Below, one piece after another: positions 19,230-32,100 of a stretch of 64,000 nucleotides of DNA. The notes under the pieces are model-generated. The model searched no databases, had not been told where the DNA came from, and was given only the letters and a program-made list of their open reading frames with translations. The DNA is from Arctopsyche grandis (lineage: Eukaryota > Arthropoda > Insecta > Trichoptera > Hydropsychidae). The number at the start of each line of letters is the position of its first letter. Position 1 is the first letter of the stretch. The DNA lies in contig NC_135367.1 in NCBI RefSeq assembly GCF_051622035.1, positions 29,404,001 through 29,468,000 of the forward strand, in the 5' to 3' direction. The position numbers were made by a program, and so were the translations under genes.

Positions 19230-22200
19230 AGTTTTTTTTATATTTTTGCAATGTCGAATTCTTTGATTTTGGTAAAAGTAAGCTAGGTTGGGATAGGTTT
19301 GGTTAGGAAAGCAAGTTTTGTGTTTATGTCGAATTCTTTGATTTCGGTGAAAGTTAGGCTAGGTTGGATTAGGTTTGGTGAGGTTAGAGAGTTTTGTGTA
19401 TATTTTTGCATTGTCGATTTCTTTGATTTCGGTGATAGTAAGGCTAGGTTGGGTTAGGTTTGGTGAGGTTAGCGAGTTTTGTGTATATTTTTAAAAAGTC
19501 GATATCTTTGATTTCGGTTAGAGTAAAGCTAGGTTGGGTTAGGTTTTGTGAGGTTAGGAATTTTTGTGAAAATCTTACAATCTCGAATTCTTTGATTTCG
19601 GTGACGGTACGGTTGGGTTGGGTTAGGTTTGGTGAGGTTAGCAAGTTTTGTGTATATTTTTCCAATGTCGAATTCTTTGATTTCGGTGATGGTTAGGTAA
19701 GGTTGGGTTAGGTTTGGTGAGGTTAGCGAGATTTGTGTATATTTTTGCATTGTCGAATTCTTTAATTTCGGTGACGGTTAGGTTGGGTTGGGTTAGGTTT
19801 GGTGAGGTTAGCGAGATTTGTGTAAATCTTTAAACTCAAGTTCTTTGATTTCGGTGATGGTTAGGTTTGGTTGGGTTAGGTTTGGTGAGTTTAGCGAGTT
19901 TCGTGTATATTTTTGCAATGTCGAATTCTTTAATTTCGGTGACGGTTAGGTTAGGTTGGGTTAGGTTTGGTGAGGTTAGCGAGTTTTGTGTAAATCTTAC
20001 AATCTCGAATTCTTTGATTTCGGTGAAGGTTAGGTTAGGTTGGATTAGGTTTGGTGAGGTTAGCGGGTTTTGTGTATATTTTTGCGATGTCGAATTCTTT
20101 GATTTCGGTGACAGTTAGGCAAGGTTGGGTTAGGTTTGGTGAGGTAAGCGAGTTTTGTGTATATTTTTGCATTGTCGAATTCTTTGATTTCGGTGTTGGT
20201 TAGGTTAGATTGGGTTAGGTTTGGTGAGGTTAGCGGGTTTTGTGTATATTTTTGTATTGTACAATTCTTTGATTTCGGTGATAGTTAGGCTAGGTTGGGT
20301 TAGGTTTGGTGAGGTAAGCGAGTTTTGTGTATATTTTTGCATTGTCGAACTCTTTGATTTCAGTGATAGTTAGGGTAGGTTGGGTTAGGTTTGGTGAGGT
20401 TAGCGAGTTTTGTGTATATTTTTGCATTGTCGATTTCTTTGATTTCGGTGATAGTGAGGCTAGGTTGGGTTAGGTTTGGTGAGGTTAACGAGTTTTGTGT
20501 ACATCTTACAATCTCGAATTCTTTGATTTCGGTGATGGTAAGGTTAGGTTGGATAAGGTTTGGTGAGGTTAGCGAGTTTCGTGTATATTTTAAAATCTTA
20601 AATTCTTTGACTTCGGTGATGGTTACGTTAGGTTGGGTTAGTTTTGGTGAGGTAAGCGAGTTTTGTTTAAATTTAAAAATCTCGAATTCTTTGATTTCGG
20701 TGATGGTTAGGTTAGGTTGGGTTAGCTTTGGTGGGTTAGCGAATGTCGTGAAAATCTTACAATCTCGAATTCTTTGATTTCGGTCTTGGATAGGTTAGGT
20801 TGGGTTAGGTATGGTGAGGTAAGCGAGTATTGTGTATAATTTTGCAATGTCGAATTCTTTGATTTCGGTGACGGTTAGGTTGGGTTGGGTTAGGTTTGGT
20901 GAGGTTAGCGAGTTTTGTGTAAATCTTACAATCTCGAATTCTTTGATTTCGGTGAAGGTTAGGTTAGGTTGGATTAGGTTTGGTGAGGTTAGCGGGTTTT
21001 GTGTATATTTTTGCGATGTCGAATTCTTTGATTTCGGTGTTGGTTAGGTTAGGTTGGGTTAGGTTTGGTGAGGTTAGCGAGTTTTGTGTATATTTTTGCA
21101 ATGTCGAATTCTTTGATTTCGGTGACGGTTAGGTTGGGTTGGGTTAGGTTTGGTGAGGTTAGCGAGTTTTGTGTAAATCTTACAATCTCGAATTCTTTGA
21201 TTTCGGTGAAGGTTAGGTTAGGTTGGATTAGGTTTGGTGAGGTTAGCGGGTTTTGTGTATATTTTTGCAATGTCGAATTCTTTAATTTCGGTGACGGTTA
21301 GGTTAGGTTGGGTTAGGTTTGGTGAGGTTAGCGAGTTTTGTGTACATCTTACAATCTCGAATTCTTTAATTTCGGTGATGGTTAGGTTAGGTTGGATAAG
21401 GTTTGGTGAGGTTATCGAGTTTCGTGTATATTTTAAAATCTCGAATTCTTTGATTTCGGTGATGGTTAGGTTAGGTTGGGTTAATTTTGGTGAGGTAAGC
21501 GAGTTTTGTTTAAATTTATGAATCTCGAATTCTTTGATTTCGTTGATGGTTAGGTTAGGTTGGGTTAGCTTTGGTGGGTTAGCGAATGTCGTGAAAATCT
21601 TAGAATCTCGAATTCTTTGATTTTGGTGTTGGATAGGTTAGGTTGGGTTAGGTTTGTTGAGGTAAGCGAGTTTTGTGTATATTTTTGCAATGTCGAATTC
21701 TTTGATTTCGGTGACGGTTAGGTTGGGTTGGGTTAGGTTTGGTGAGGTTAGCGAGTTTTGTGTATATTTTTGCAATTTTGAATTCTTTGATTTCGGTGAT
21801 GGTTAGGTTAGGTTGGGTTAGCTTTGGTGAGGTTAGCGAATTCCGTGGAAATCTTACAATCTCGAATTCTTTGATTTCGGTCTTGGATAGGTTAGGTTGG
21901 GTTAGGAATGGTGAGGTAAGCGAGTTTTGTGTATATTTTTGCATTGTCGAATTCTTTGATTTCGGTGATGGTTAGGTTAGGTTGGATAAGGTTTGGTGAG
22001 GTTAGCGAGTTTCGTTTATACTTTTGCAAAGTCGATTTCTTTGATTTCGGTAAAAGTTAGGCTAGGTTGGGTTAGGTTTGTTGAGGTTAACGAGTTTTGT
22101 GTACATCTGAGAATCTCGAATTCTTTGATTTCGGTGATGGTGAGGTTTCGTTGGATAAGGTTTGGTGAGGTTAGCGAGTTTCGTGTATATTTTAAAATCT

Positions 22201-22497
22201 CGAATTCTTTGATTTCGGTGATGGTTAGGTTAGGTTGGGTTAGTTTTGGTGAGGTAAGCGAGTTTTGTTTAAATTTAAAAATCTCGAATTCTTTAATTTC
22301 GGTGATGGTTAGGTTAGGTTAAGTTAGCTTTGGTGGGTTCGCGAATGTCGTGAAAATCTTAGAATCTCGAATTCTTTGATTTCGGTGTTAGATAGGTTAG
22401 GTTGGGTTAGGTATGGTGAGGTAAGCGAGTTTTGTGTATATTTTTGCATTGTCGATCTCTTTGATTTCGGTGATAGTTAGGCTAGGTTGGGTTAGGT

Positions 22498-23172
22498 TTG
22501 GTGAGGTTAGCGAGTTTTGTGTATATTTTTGCATTGTCGATTTCTTTGATTTCGGTGATAGTTAGGCTAGGTTGGGTTAGGTTTGGTGAGGTTAACGAGT
22601 TTTGTGTACATCTTACAATCTCGAATTCTTTGATTTCGGTGATGGTTAGGTTAGGTTGGATAAGGTTTGGTGAGGTTATCGAGTTTCGTGTATATTTTAA
22701 AATCTCGAATTTTTTGATTTCGGTGATGGTTAGGTTAGGTTGGGTTAATTTTGGTGAGGTAAGCGAGTTTTGTTTAAATTTATGAATCTCGAATTCTTTG
22801 ATTTCGGTGATGGTTAGGTTAGGTTGGGTTAGCTTTGGTGGGTTAGCGAATGTCGTGAAAATCTTAGAATCTCGAATTCTTTGATTTTGGTGTTGGATAG
22901 GTTAGGTTGGGTTAGGTATGGTGAGGTAAGCGAGTTTTGTGTATATTTTTGCAATGTCGAATTCTTTGATTTCGGTGATGGTTAGGTAAGGTTGGGTTAG
23001 GTTTGGTGAGGTTAGCGAGATTTGTGAATATTTTTGCATTGTCGAATTCTTTGATTTCGGTGATAGTTAGGCTAGGTTGGGTTAGGTTTGGTGAGGTTAG
23101 CGAGTTTTGTGTATATTTTTGCATTGTCGATCTCTTTGATTTCGGTGATAGTTAGGCTAGGTTGGGTTAGGT
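22498..23172 (+). repeat. 675-bp higher-order repeat unit (eight monomers)
   Basis: The unit has monomer lengths 85-84-84-84-83-85-85-85, total 675, with the middle-segment series GCATTGTCGATTTC, ACAATCTCG, AAAATCTCG, TGAATCTCG, GAATCTCG (83-bp type), GCAATGTCG, GCATTGTCGAATTC and GCATTGTCGATCTC. The same ordered unit recurs at 31943, 35065, 49506 and three times in tandem at 51541-53565. Variants of 506-507, 590 and 759 bp, differing by whole monomers, occur at 37173-39028 and 57617-58631. Confidence 0.8.
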
Positions 23173-26100
23173 TTGGTGAGGTTAACGAGTTTTGTGTATA
23201 TTTTTGCATTGTCGATTTCTTTGATTTCGGTGATAGTTAGGCTAGGTTGGGTTAGGTTTGGTGAGGTTAACGAGTTTTGTGTACATCTTACAATCTCGAA
23301 TTCTTTGATTTCGGTGACGGTTAGGTTGGGTTGGGTTAGCTTTGGTGGGTTAGCGAATGTCGTGAAAATCTTACAATCTCGAATTCTTTGATTTCGGTCT
23401 TGGATAGGTTAGGTTGGGTTAGGTATGGTGAGGTAAGCGAGTTTTGTGTATAATTTTGCAATGTCGAATTCTTTGATTTCGGTGACGGTTAGGTTGGGTT
23501 GGGTTAGGTTTGGTGAGGTTAGCGAGTTTTGTGTAAATCTTACAATCTCGAATTCTTTGATTTCGGTGAAGGTTAGGTTAGGTTGGATTAGGTTTGGTGA
23601 GGTTAGCGGGTTTTGTGTATATTTTTGCGATGTCGAATTCTTTGATTTCGGTGAAGGTTAGGTTAGGTTGGATTAGGTTTGGTGAGGTTAGCGGGTTTTG
23701 TGTATATTTTTGCAATGTCGCTTTCTTTGATTTCGGTGATGGTAAGGTTAGGTTGGGTTAGGTTTGTTGAGGTAAGCGAGTTTTGTGTATATTTTTGCAA
23801 TGTCGAATTCTTTGATTTCGGTGACGGTTAGGTTGGGTTGGGTTAGGTTTGGTGAGGTTAGCGAGTTTTGTGTAAATCTTAAAAACTCGAGTTCTTTGAT
23901 TTCGGTGATGGTTAAGTTAGGTTGGGTTAGGTTTGGTGAGTTAAGGGAGTTTCGTGTATATTTTTGCAATGTCGAATTCTTTGATTTCGGTGATGGTTAG
24001 GTTAGGTTGGGTTAGAATTGGTGAGGTTGGCGAATTTTTTGTATATTTTTGCAATGTCGAATTCTTTGATTTCGGTGAAAGTTAGGCTAAGTTGGGTTAG
24101 GTTTTGTGAGGTTAGCGAGTTATGTAAAAATCTAACAATATCGAATTCTTTGATTTCGGTGTCGGTTAAGTTGGGTTGAGTAAGGTTTGGTGAGGTGGGC
24201 GAGTTTCGTGTATATTTTTGAAATGTCGAATTCTTTGATTTCGGTGATAGTTAGGGTAGGTTGGGTTAGGTTTGGTGAGGTAAGCGGGTTTTTTGTATAT
24301 TTTTGCGATGTCGAATTCTTTGATTTCGGTGATAGTTAGGCTAGGTTGGGTAAAGTTTGGTGAGGTTAGCGAGTTTTGTGTATATTTTTGCATTGTCGAA
24401 TTCTTTGATTTCGGTGATAGTTAGGCTAGGTTGGTTTAGTTTTGGTGAGGTTAACGAGTTTTGTGTACATCTGACAATCTCGAATTTGTTGATTTCGGTG
24501 ATGGTTAGGTTAGGTTGGATAAGGTTTGGTGAGGTTAGCGAGTTTCGTGTATATTTTAAAATCTCGAATTCTTTGATTTCGGTGATGGTTAGGTTAGGTT
24601 GGCTTAATTTTGGTGAGGTAAGCGAGTTTTGATTAAATTTATAAATCTCGAATTCTTTGATTTCGGTGATGGTTAGGTTAGGTTGGGTTAGCTTTGGTGT
24701 GTTAGCGAATGTCGTGAAAATCTAAGAATCTCGAATTCTTTGATTTCGGTGATGGATAGGTTAGGTTGGGTTAGGTATGGTGAGGTAAGCGAGTTTTGTG
24801 TATATTTTTGCAATGTCGAATCTTTTGACTTCGGTGACGGTTAGGTTGGGTTGGATTAGGTTTGGTGAGGTTAGCGAGATTTGTGTAAATCTTTAAAACT
24901 CGAGTTCTTTGATTTCGGTGATGGTTAGGTTAGGTTGGGTTAGGTTTGGTGAAATTAGCGAGTTTTGGGTATATTTTTGCAATGTCGAATTCTTTGATTT
25001 CGGTGACGGTTAGGTTGGGTTGGGTTAGGTTTGGTGAGGTAAGCGAGTTTTGTGTAAATCTTACAATCTCGAATTCTTTGATTTCGGTGATGGTTAGGTT
25101 AGGTTGGATTAGGTTTGGTGAGGTTAGCGAGTTTCGTGTATATTTTAAAATCTCGAATTCTCTGATTTCGGTGATGGTAAGGTTAGGTTGGGTTAGTTTT
25201 GGTGAGGTAAGGGAGTTTTGTTAAAATTTTAAAATCTCGAATTCTTTGAGTTCGGTAATGGTTAGGTAAGGTTGGGTTAGGTTCGGTGAGGTTAGCAAGT
25301 TTTGTGTATATTTTTGCATTGTCGAATTCTTTGATTTCGGTGATAGTTCGGCTAGGTTGGGTTAGGTTTGGTGAGGTTAACGAGTTTTGTGTACATCTGA
25401 CAATCTCGAATTCTTTGATTTCGGTGATGGTTAGGTTTGGTTGGATAGGGTTTGGTGAGGTTAGCGAGTTTCGTGTATATTTTAAAATCTCGAATTCTTT
25501 GATTTCGGTGATGGTTAGGTTAGGTTGGGTTAGTTTTGGTGAGGTAAGCGAGTTTTGTTTAAAGTTAAAAATCTCGAATTCTTTGATTTCGGTGATGGTT
25601 AGGTTAGGTTAAGTTAGCTTTGGTGGGTTCGCGAATGTCGTGAAAATCTTAGAATCTCGAATTCTTTGATTTCGGTGTTGGATAGGTTAGGTTGGGTTAG
25701 GTATGGTGAGGTAAGCGAGTTTTGTGTATATTTTTGCAATGTCAAATCTTTTGACTTCGGTGACGGGTTGGTTGGGTTGGGTTAGGTTTGGTGAGGTAAG
25801 TGAGATTTGTGTAAATCTTTAAAACTCAAGTTCTTTGTTTTCGGTGATCGTTAGGTTAGGTTGGGTTAGGTTTGGTGAGGTTACCGAGTTTTGTGTATAT
25901 TTTTGCAATGTCGATTTCTTTGATTTCAATGATGGTTAGGTTAGGTTGGGTTAGGTTTGGTGAGGTAAGCGAGTTTTGTGTATATTTTTGCATTGTCGAA
26001 TTCTTTGATTTCGGTGAAAGTTAAGCTAGGTTGGGTCAGGTTTGGTGAGGTTAGCGAGTTTTGTGTATATTTTTGCATTGTCGATTTCTTTGATTTCGGT

Positions 26101-29100
26101 AATAGTTAGGCTAGGTTGGGTTAGGTTTGGTGAGGTTAACGAGTTTTGTGTACATCTGACAATCTCGAATTCTTTGATTTCGGTGATGGTTAGGTTTCGT
26201 TGGATAAGGTTTGTTAAGGTTAGCGAGTTTCGTGTATATTTTAAAATCTCGAATTCTTTGATTTCGGTGATGGTTAGGTTAGGTTGGGTTAGTTTTGGTG
26301 AGGTAAGCGAGTTTTGTTAAAATTTCAAAATCTCGAATTCTTTAATTTCGGTGATGGTTAGGTTAGGTTAAGTTAGCTTTGGTGGGTTCGCGAATGTCGT
26401 GAAAATCTTAGAATCTCGAATTCTTTGATTTCGGTGTTGGATAGGTTAGGTTGGGTTAGGTATGGTGAGGTAAGCGAGTTTTGTGTATATTTTTGCAATG
26501 TCGAATTCTTTGACTTCGGTGAAAGTTAAGCTAGGTTGGGTCAGGTTTGGTGAGGTTAGCGAGTTTTGTGTATATTTTTGCATTGTCGATTTCTTTGATT
26601 TCGGTAATAGTTAGGCTAGGTTGGGTTAGGTTTGGTGAGGTTAGCGAGTTTTGTGTATATTTTTGCATTGTCGATTTCTTTGATTTCGGTGATAGTTAGG
26701 CTAGGTTGGGTTAGGTTTGGTGAGGTTAACGAGTTTTGTGTACATCTTACAATCTCGAATTCTTTGATTTCGGTGATGGTTAGGTTAGGTTGGGTTAGGT
26801 TTGGTGAGTTTAGCGAGTTTCGGGTATATTTTTGCAATGTCGAATTCTTTGATTTCGGTGACGGTTAGGTTGGGTTGGGTTAGGTTTGGTGAGGTAAGCG
26901 AGTTTTGTGTAAATCTTACAATCTCGAATTCTTTGATTTTGGTGATGGTTAGGTTAGGTCGGATTAGGTTTGGTGAGGTTAGCGAGTTTCGTGTATACTT
27001 TTGCAAGGTCGATTTCTTTGATTTCGTTGATAGTTAGGCTAGGTTGGGTTAAGTTTGGTGAGGTTACCGAGTTTTGTGTATATTTTTGCAATGTCGATTT
27101 CTTTGATTTCGGTGATGGTTAGGTTAGGTTGGGTTAGGTTTGGTGAGGTTAGCGAGTTTTGTGTATAATTTTGCATTGTCAAATTCTTTGTGTTCGGTGA
27201 AAGTTAGGCTAGGTTGGGTTAGGTTTGGTGAGGTAAGCGAGTTTTGTGTATATTTTTGCATTGTCGAATTCTTTGATTTCGGTGATAGTTAGGCTAGGTT
27301 GGGTTAGGTTTGGTGAGGTTAACGAGTTTTGTGTACATCTTACAATCTCGAATTCTTTGATTTCGGTGATGGTTAGGTTAGGTTGGATAAGGTTTGGTGA
27401 GGTTATCGAGTTTCGTGTATATTTTAAAATCTCGAATTCTTTGATTTCGGTGATGGTTAGGTTAGGTTGGGTTAATTTTGGTGAGGTAAGCGAGTTTTGT
27501 TTAAATTTATGAATCTCGAATTCTTTGATTTCGGTGATGGTTAGGTTAGGTTGGGTTAGCTTTGGTGGGTTAGCGAATGTCGTGAAAATCTTAGAATCTC
27601 GAATTCTTTGATTTTGGTGTTGGATAGGTTAGGTTGGGTTAGGTATGGTGAGGTAAGCGAGTTTTTGTGTATATTTTTGCAATGTCGAATTCTTTGATTT
27701 CGGTGATGGTTAGATAAGGTTGGGTTAGGTTTGGTGAGGTAAGCGAGATTTGTGAATATTTTTGCATTGTCGAATTCTTTGATTTCGGTGATAGTAAGGC
27801 TAGGTTGGGTTAGGTTTGGTGAGGTTAGCGAGTTTTGTGTATATTTTTGCATTGTCGATCTCTTTGATTTCGGTGATAGTTAGGCTAGGTTGGGTTAGGT
27901 TTGGTGAGGTTAGCGAGTTTTGTGTATATTTTTGCATTGTCGATCTCTTTGATTTCGGTGATAGTTAGGCTAGGTTGGGTTAGGTTTGGTGAGGTTAACG
28001 AGTTTTGTGTATATTTTTGCATTGTCGATTTCTTTGATTTCGGTGATAGTTAGGCTAGGTTGGGTTAGGTTTGGTGAGGTTAACGAGTTTTGTGTACATC
28101 TTACAATTTCGAATTCTTTGATTTCGGTGATGGTTAGGTTAGGTTGGATAAGGTTTGGTGAGGTTAGCGAGTTTCGTGTATATTTTAAAATCTCGAATTC
28201 TTTGATTTCGGTGATGGTTTGGTTAGGTTGGCTTAGCTTTGGTGGGTTAGCGAATGTCGTGAAAATCTTAGGATCTCGAATTTTTTGATTTCGGTGTTGG
28301 ATAGGTTAGGTTGGGTTAGGTATGGTGAGGTAAGCGAGTTTTGTGTATATTTTTGCATTGTCGATCTCTTTGATTTCGGTGATAGTTAGGCTAGGTTGGG
28401 TTAGGTTTGGTGAGGTTAGCGAGTTTTGTGTATATTTTTGCATTGTCGATTTCTTTGATTTCGGTGATAGTTAGGCTAGGTTGGGTTAGGTTTGGTGAGG
28501 TTAACGAGTTTTGTGTACATCTCACATCTAGGTTGGGTTAGGTATGGTGAGGTAAGCGAGTTTTGTGTATATTTTTGCAATGTCGAATCTTTTGACTTCG
28601 GTGACGGTTAGGTTGGGTTAGGTTAGGTTTGGTGAGGTTAGCGAGATTTGTGTAAATCTTTAAAACTCGAGTTCTTTGATTTCGGTGATGGTTAGGTTAG
28701 GTTGGGTTAGGTTTGGTGAGTTTAGCGAGTTTCGGGTATATTTTTGCAATGTCGAATTCTTTGATTTCGGTGACGGTTAGGTTGGGTTGGGTTAGGTTTG
28801 GTGAGGTAAGCGAGTTTTGTGTAAATCTTACAATCTCGAATTCTTTGATTTTGGTGATGGTTAGGTTAGGTCGGATTAGGTTTGGTGAGGTTAGCGAGTT
28901 TCGTGTATAATTTTGCAAGGTCGATTTCTTTGATTTCGTTGATAGTTAGGCTAGGTTGGGTTAAGTTTGGTGAGGTTACCGAGTTTTGTGTATATTTTTG
29001 CAATGTCGATTTCTTTGATTTCGGTGATGGTTAGGTTAGGTTGGGTTAGGTTTGGTGAGGTTAGCGAGTTTTGTGTATAATTTTGCATTGTCGAATTCTT

Positions 29101-32100
29101 TGATTTCGGTGAAAGTTAAGCTAGGTTGGGTCAGGTTTGGTGAGGTTAGCGAGTTTTGTGTATAATTTTGCATTGTTAAATTCTTTGATTTCGGTGATAG
29201 TTAGGCTAGGTTGGGTTAGGTTTGGTGAGGTAAGCGAGTTTTGTGTATATTTTTGCATTGTCGAATTCTTTGATTTCGGTGAAAGTTAAGCTAGGTTGGG
29301 TCAGGTTTGGTGAGGTAAGCGAGTTTTGTGTATATTTTTGCATTGTCGATTTCTTTGATTTCGGTGATAGTTAGGCTAGGTTGGGTTAGGTTTGGTGAGG
29401 TTAACGAGTTTTGTGTACATCTTACAATCTCGAATTCTTTGATTTCGGTGATGGTTAGGTTAGGTTGGATAAGGTTTGGTGAGGTTAGCGAGTTTCGTTT
29501 ATACTTTTGCAAAGTCGATTTCTTTGATTTCGGTGATAGTTAGGCTAGGTTGGGTTAGGTTTGGTGAGGTTACCGAGTTTTGTGTATATTTTTGCAATGT
29601 CGAATTCTTTGACTTCGGTGACGGTTAGGTTGGGTTGGGTTAGGTTTGGTGAGGTTAGCGAGATTTGTGTAAATATTTAAAACTCGAGTTCTTTGATTTC
29701 GGTGTTGGTTAGGTTAGGTTGGGTTAGGTTTGGTGAGTTTAGCTAGTTTCGTGTATATTTTTGCAATGTCGAATTCTTTAATTTCGGTGACGGTTAGGTT
29801 GGGTTGGGTTAGGTTTGGTGAGGTTAGCGAGTTTTGTGTAAATCTTACAATCTCGAATTCTTTGATTTCGGTGATGGTTAGGTTAGGTTGGATTTGGTTT
29901 GGTGAGGTTAGCGAGTTTCGTGTATATTTTAAAATCTCGAATGCTCTGATTTCGGTGATGGTTAGGTTAGATTGGGTTAGTTTTATTGAGGTAAGCGAGT
30001 TTTGTTAAAATTTTAAAATCTCGAATTCTTTGAGTTCGGTGATGGTTAGGTTAGGTTGGGTTATTTTTGGTGAGGTTACCGAATTTCGTGAAAATCTTAC
30101 GATCTCGAATTCTTTGATTTCGGTGTTGGATAGGTTAGGTTGGGTTAGGTATGGTGAGGTAAGCGAGTTATATGTATATTTTTGCAATGTCGAATCTTTT
30201 GACTTCGGTGACGGTTAGGTTGGGTTGGGTTAGGTTTGGTGAGGTTAGCGAGATTTGTGTAAATCTTTAAAACTCAAGTTCTTTGTTTTCGGTGATCGTT
30301 AGGTTAGGTTGGGTTAGGTTTGGTGAGGTGAGCGAGTTTTGTGTATTTTTTTGCATTGTCGAATTATTTGATTTCGGTGATAGTTAGGCTAGGTTGGGTT
30401 AGGTTTGGTGAGGTTACCGAGTTTTGTGTATATTTTTGCAATGTCGATTTCTTTGATTTCGGTGATGGTTATGTTAGGTTGGGTAAGGTTTGGTGAGGTA
30501 ACCGAGTTTTGTGTATATTTTTGCAATGTCGATTTCTTTGATTTCGGTGATGGTGAGGTTTCGTTGGATAAGGTTTGGTGAGGTAAGCGAGTTTGGTGTA
30601 TATTTTAAAATCTCGAATTCTTTGATTTCGGTGATGGTTAGGTTAGGTTGGGTTAGTTTTGGTGAGGTAAGCGAGTTTTGTTAAAATTTTAAAATCTCGA
30701 ATTCTTTGAGTTCGGTGATGGTTAGGTTAGGTTGGGTTATTTTTGGTGAGGTTACCGAATTTCGTGAAAATCTTACGATTTTGTGTTAATCTTTAAAACT
30801 CAAGTTCTTTGATTTCAGTGATAGTTAGGCTAGGTTGGGTTAGGTTTGGTGGGGTTACCGAGTTTTGTGTATATTTTTGCAATGTCGATTTTTTTAATTT
30901 GGTGATGGTTAGGTTAGGTTGGGTAAGGTTTGGTGAGGTAACCGAGTTTTGTGAATATTTTTGCAATGTCGAATTCTCTGATTTCGGTGATGGTAAGGTT
31001 AGGTTGGGTTAGTTTTGGTGAGGTAAGGGAGTTTTGTTAAAATTTTAAAATCTCGAATTCTTTGAGTTCGGTGATGGTTAGGTTAGGTTGGGTTATTTTT
31101 GGTGAGGTTACCGAATTTCGTGAAAATCTTACAATCTCGAATTCTTTGATTTCGGTGTTGGATAGGTTAGGTTGGGTTAGGTATGGTGAGGTAAGCGAGT
31201 TATATGTATATTTTTGCAATGTCGAATCTTTTGACTTCGGTGACGGTTAGGTTGGGTTGGGTTAGGTTTGGTGAGGTTAGCGAGATTTGTGTAAATCTTT
31301 AAAACTCAAGTTCTTTGTTTTCGGTGATAGTTAGGTTAGGTTGGGTTAGGTTTGGTGAGGTGAGCGAGTTTTGTGTATTTTTTTGCATTGTCGAATTATT
31401 TGATTTCGGTGATAGTTAGGCTAGGTTGGGTTAGGTTTGGTGAGGTTACCGAGTTTTGTGTATATTTTTGCAATGTCGATTTCTTTGATTTCGGTGATGG
31501 TTATGTTAGGTTGGGTAAGGTTTGGTGAGGTAACCGAGTTTTGTGTATATTTTTGCAATGTCGATTTCTTTGATTTCGGTGATGGTGAGGTTTCGTTGGA
31601 TAAGGTTTGGTGAGGTTAGCGAGTTTCGTGTATATTTTAAAATCTCGAATTCTTTGATTTCGGTGATGGTTAGGTTAGGTTGGGTTAGTTTTGGTGAGGT
31701 AAGCGAGTTTTGTTTAAATTTAAAAATCTCGAATTCTTTAATTTCGGTGATGGTTAGGTTAGGTTAAGTTAGCTTTGGTGGGTTCGCGAATGTCGTGAAA
31801 ATCTTAGAATCTCGAATTCTTTGATTTCGGTGTTGGATAGGTTAGGTTGGGTTAGGTATGGTGAGGTAAGCGAGTTTTGTGTATATTTTTGCATTGTCGA
31901 TCTCTTTGATTTCGGTGATAGTTAGGCTAGGTTGGGTTAGGTTTGGTGAGGTTAGCGAGTTTTGTGTATATTTTTGCATTGTCGATTTCTTTGATTTCGG
32001 TGATAGTTAGGCTAGGTTGGGTTAGGTTTGGTGAGGTTAACGAGTTTTGTGTACATCTTACAATCTCGAATTCTTTGATTTCGGTGATGGTTAGGTTAGG

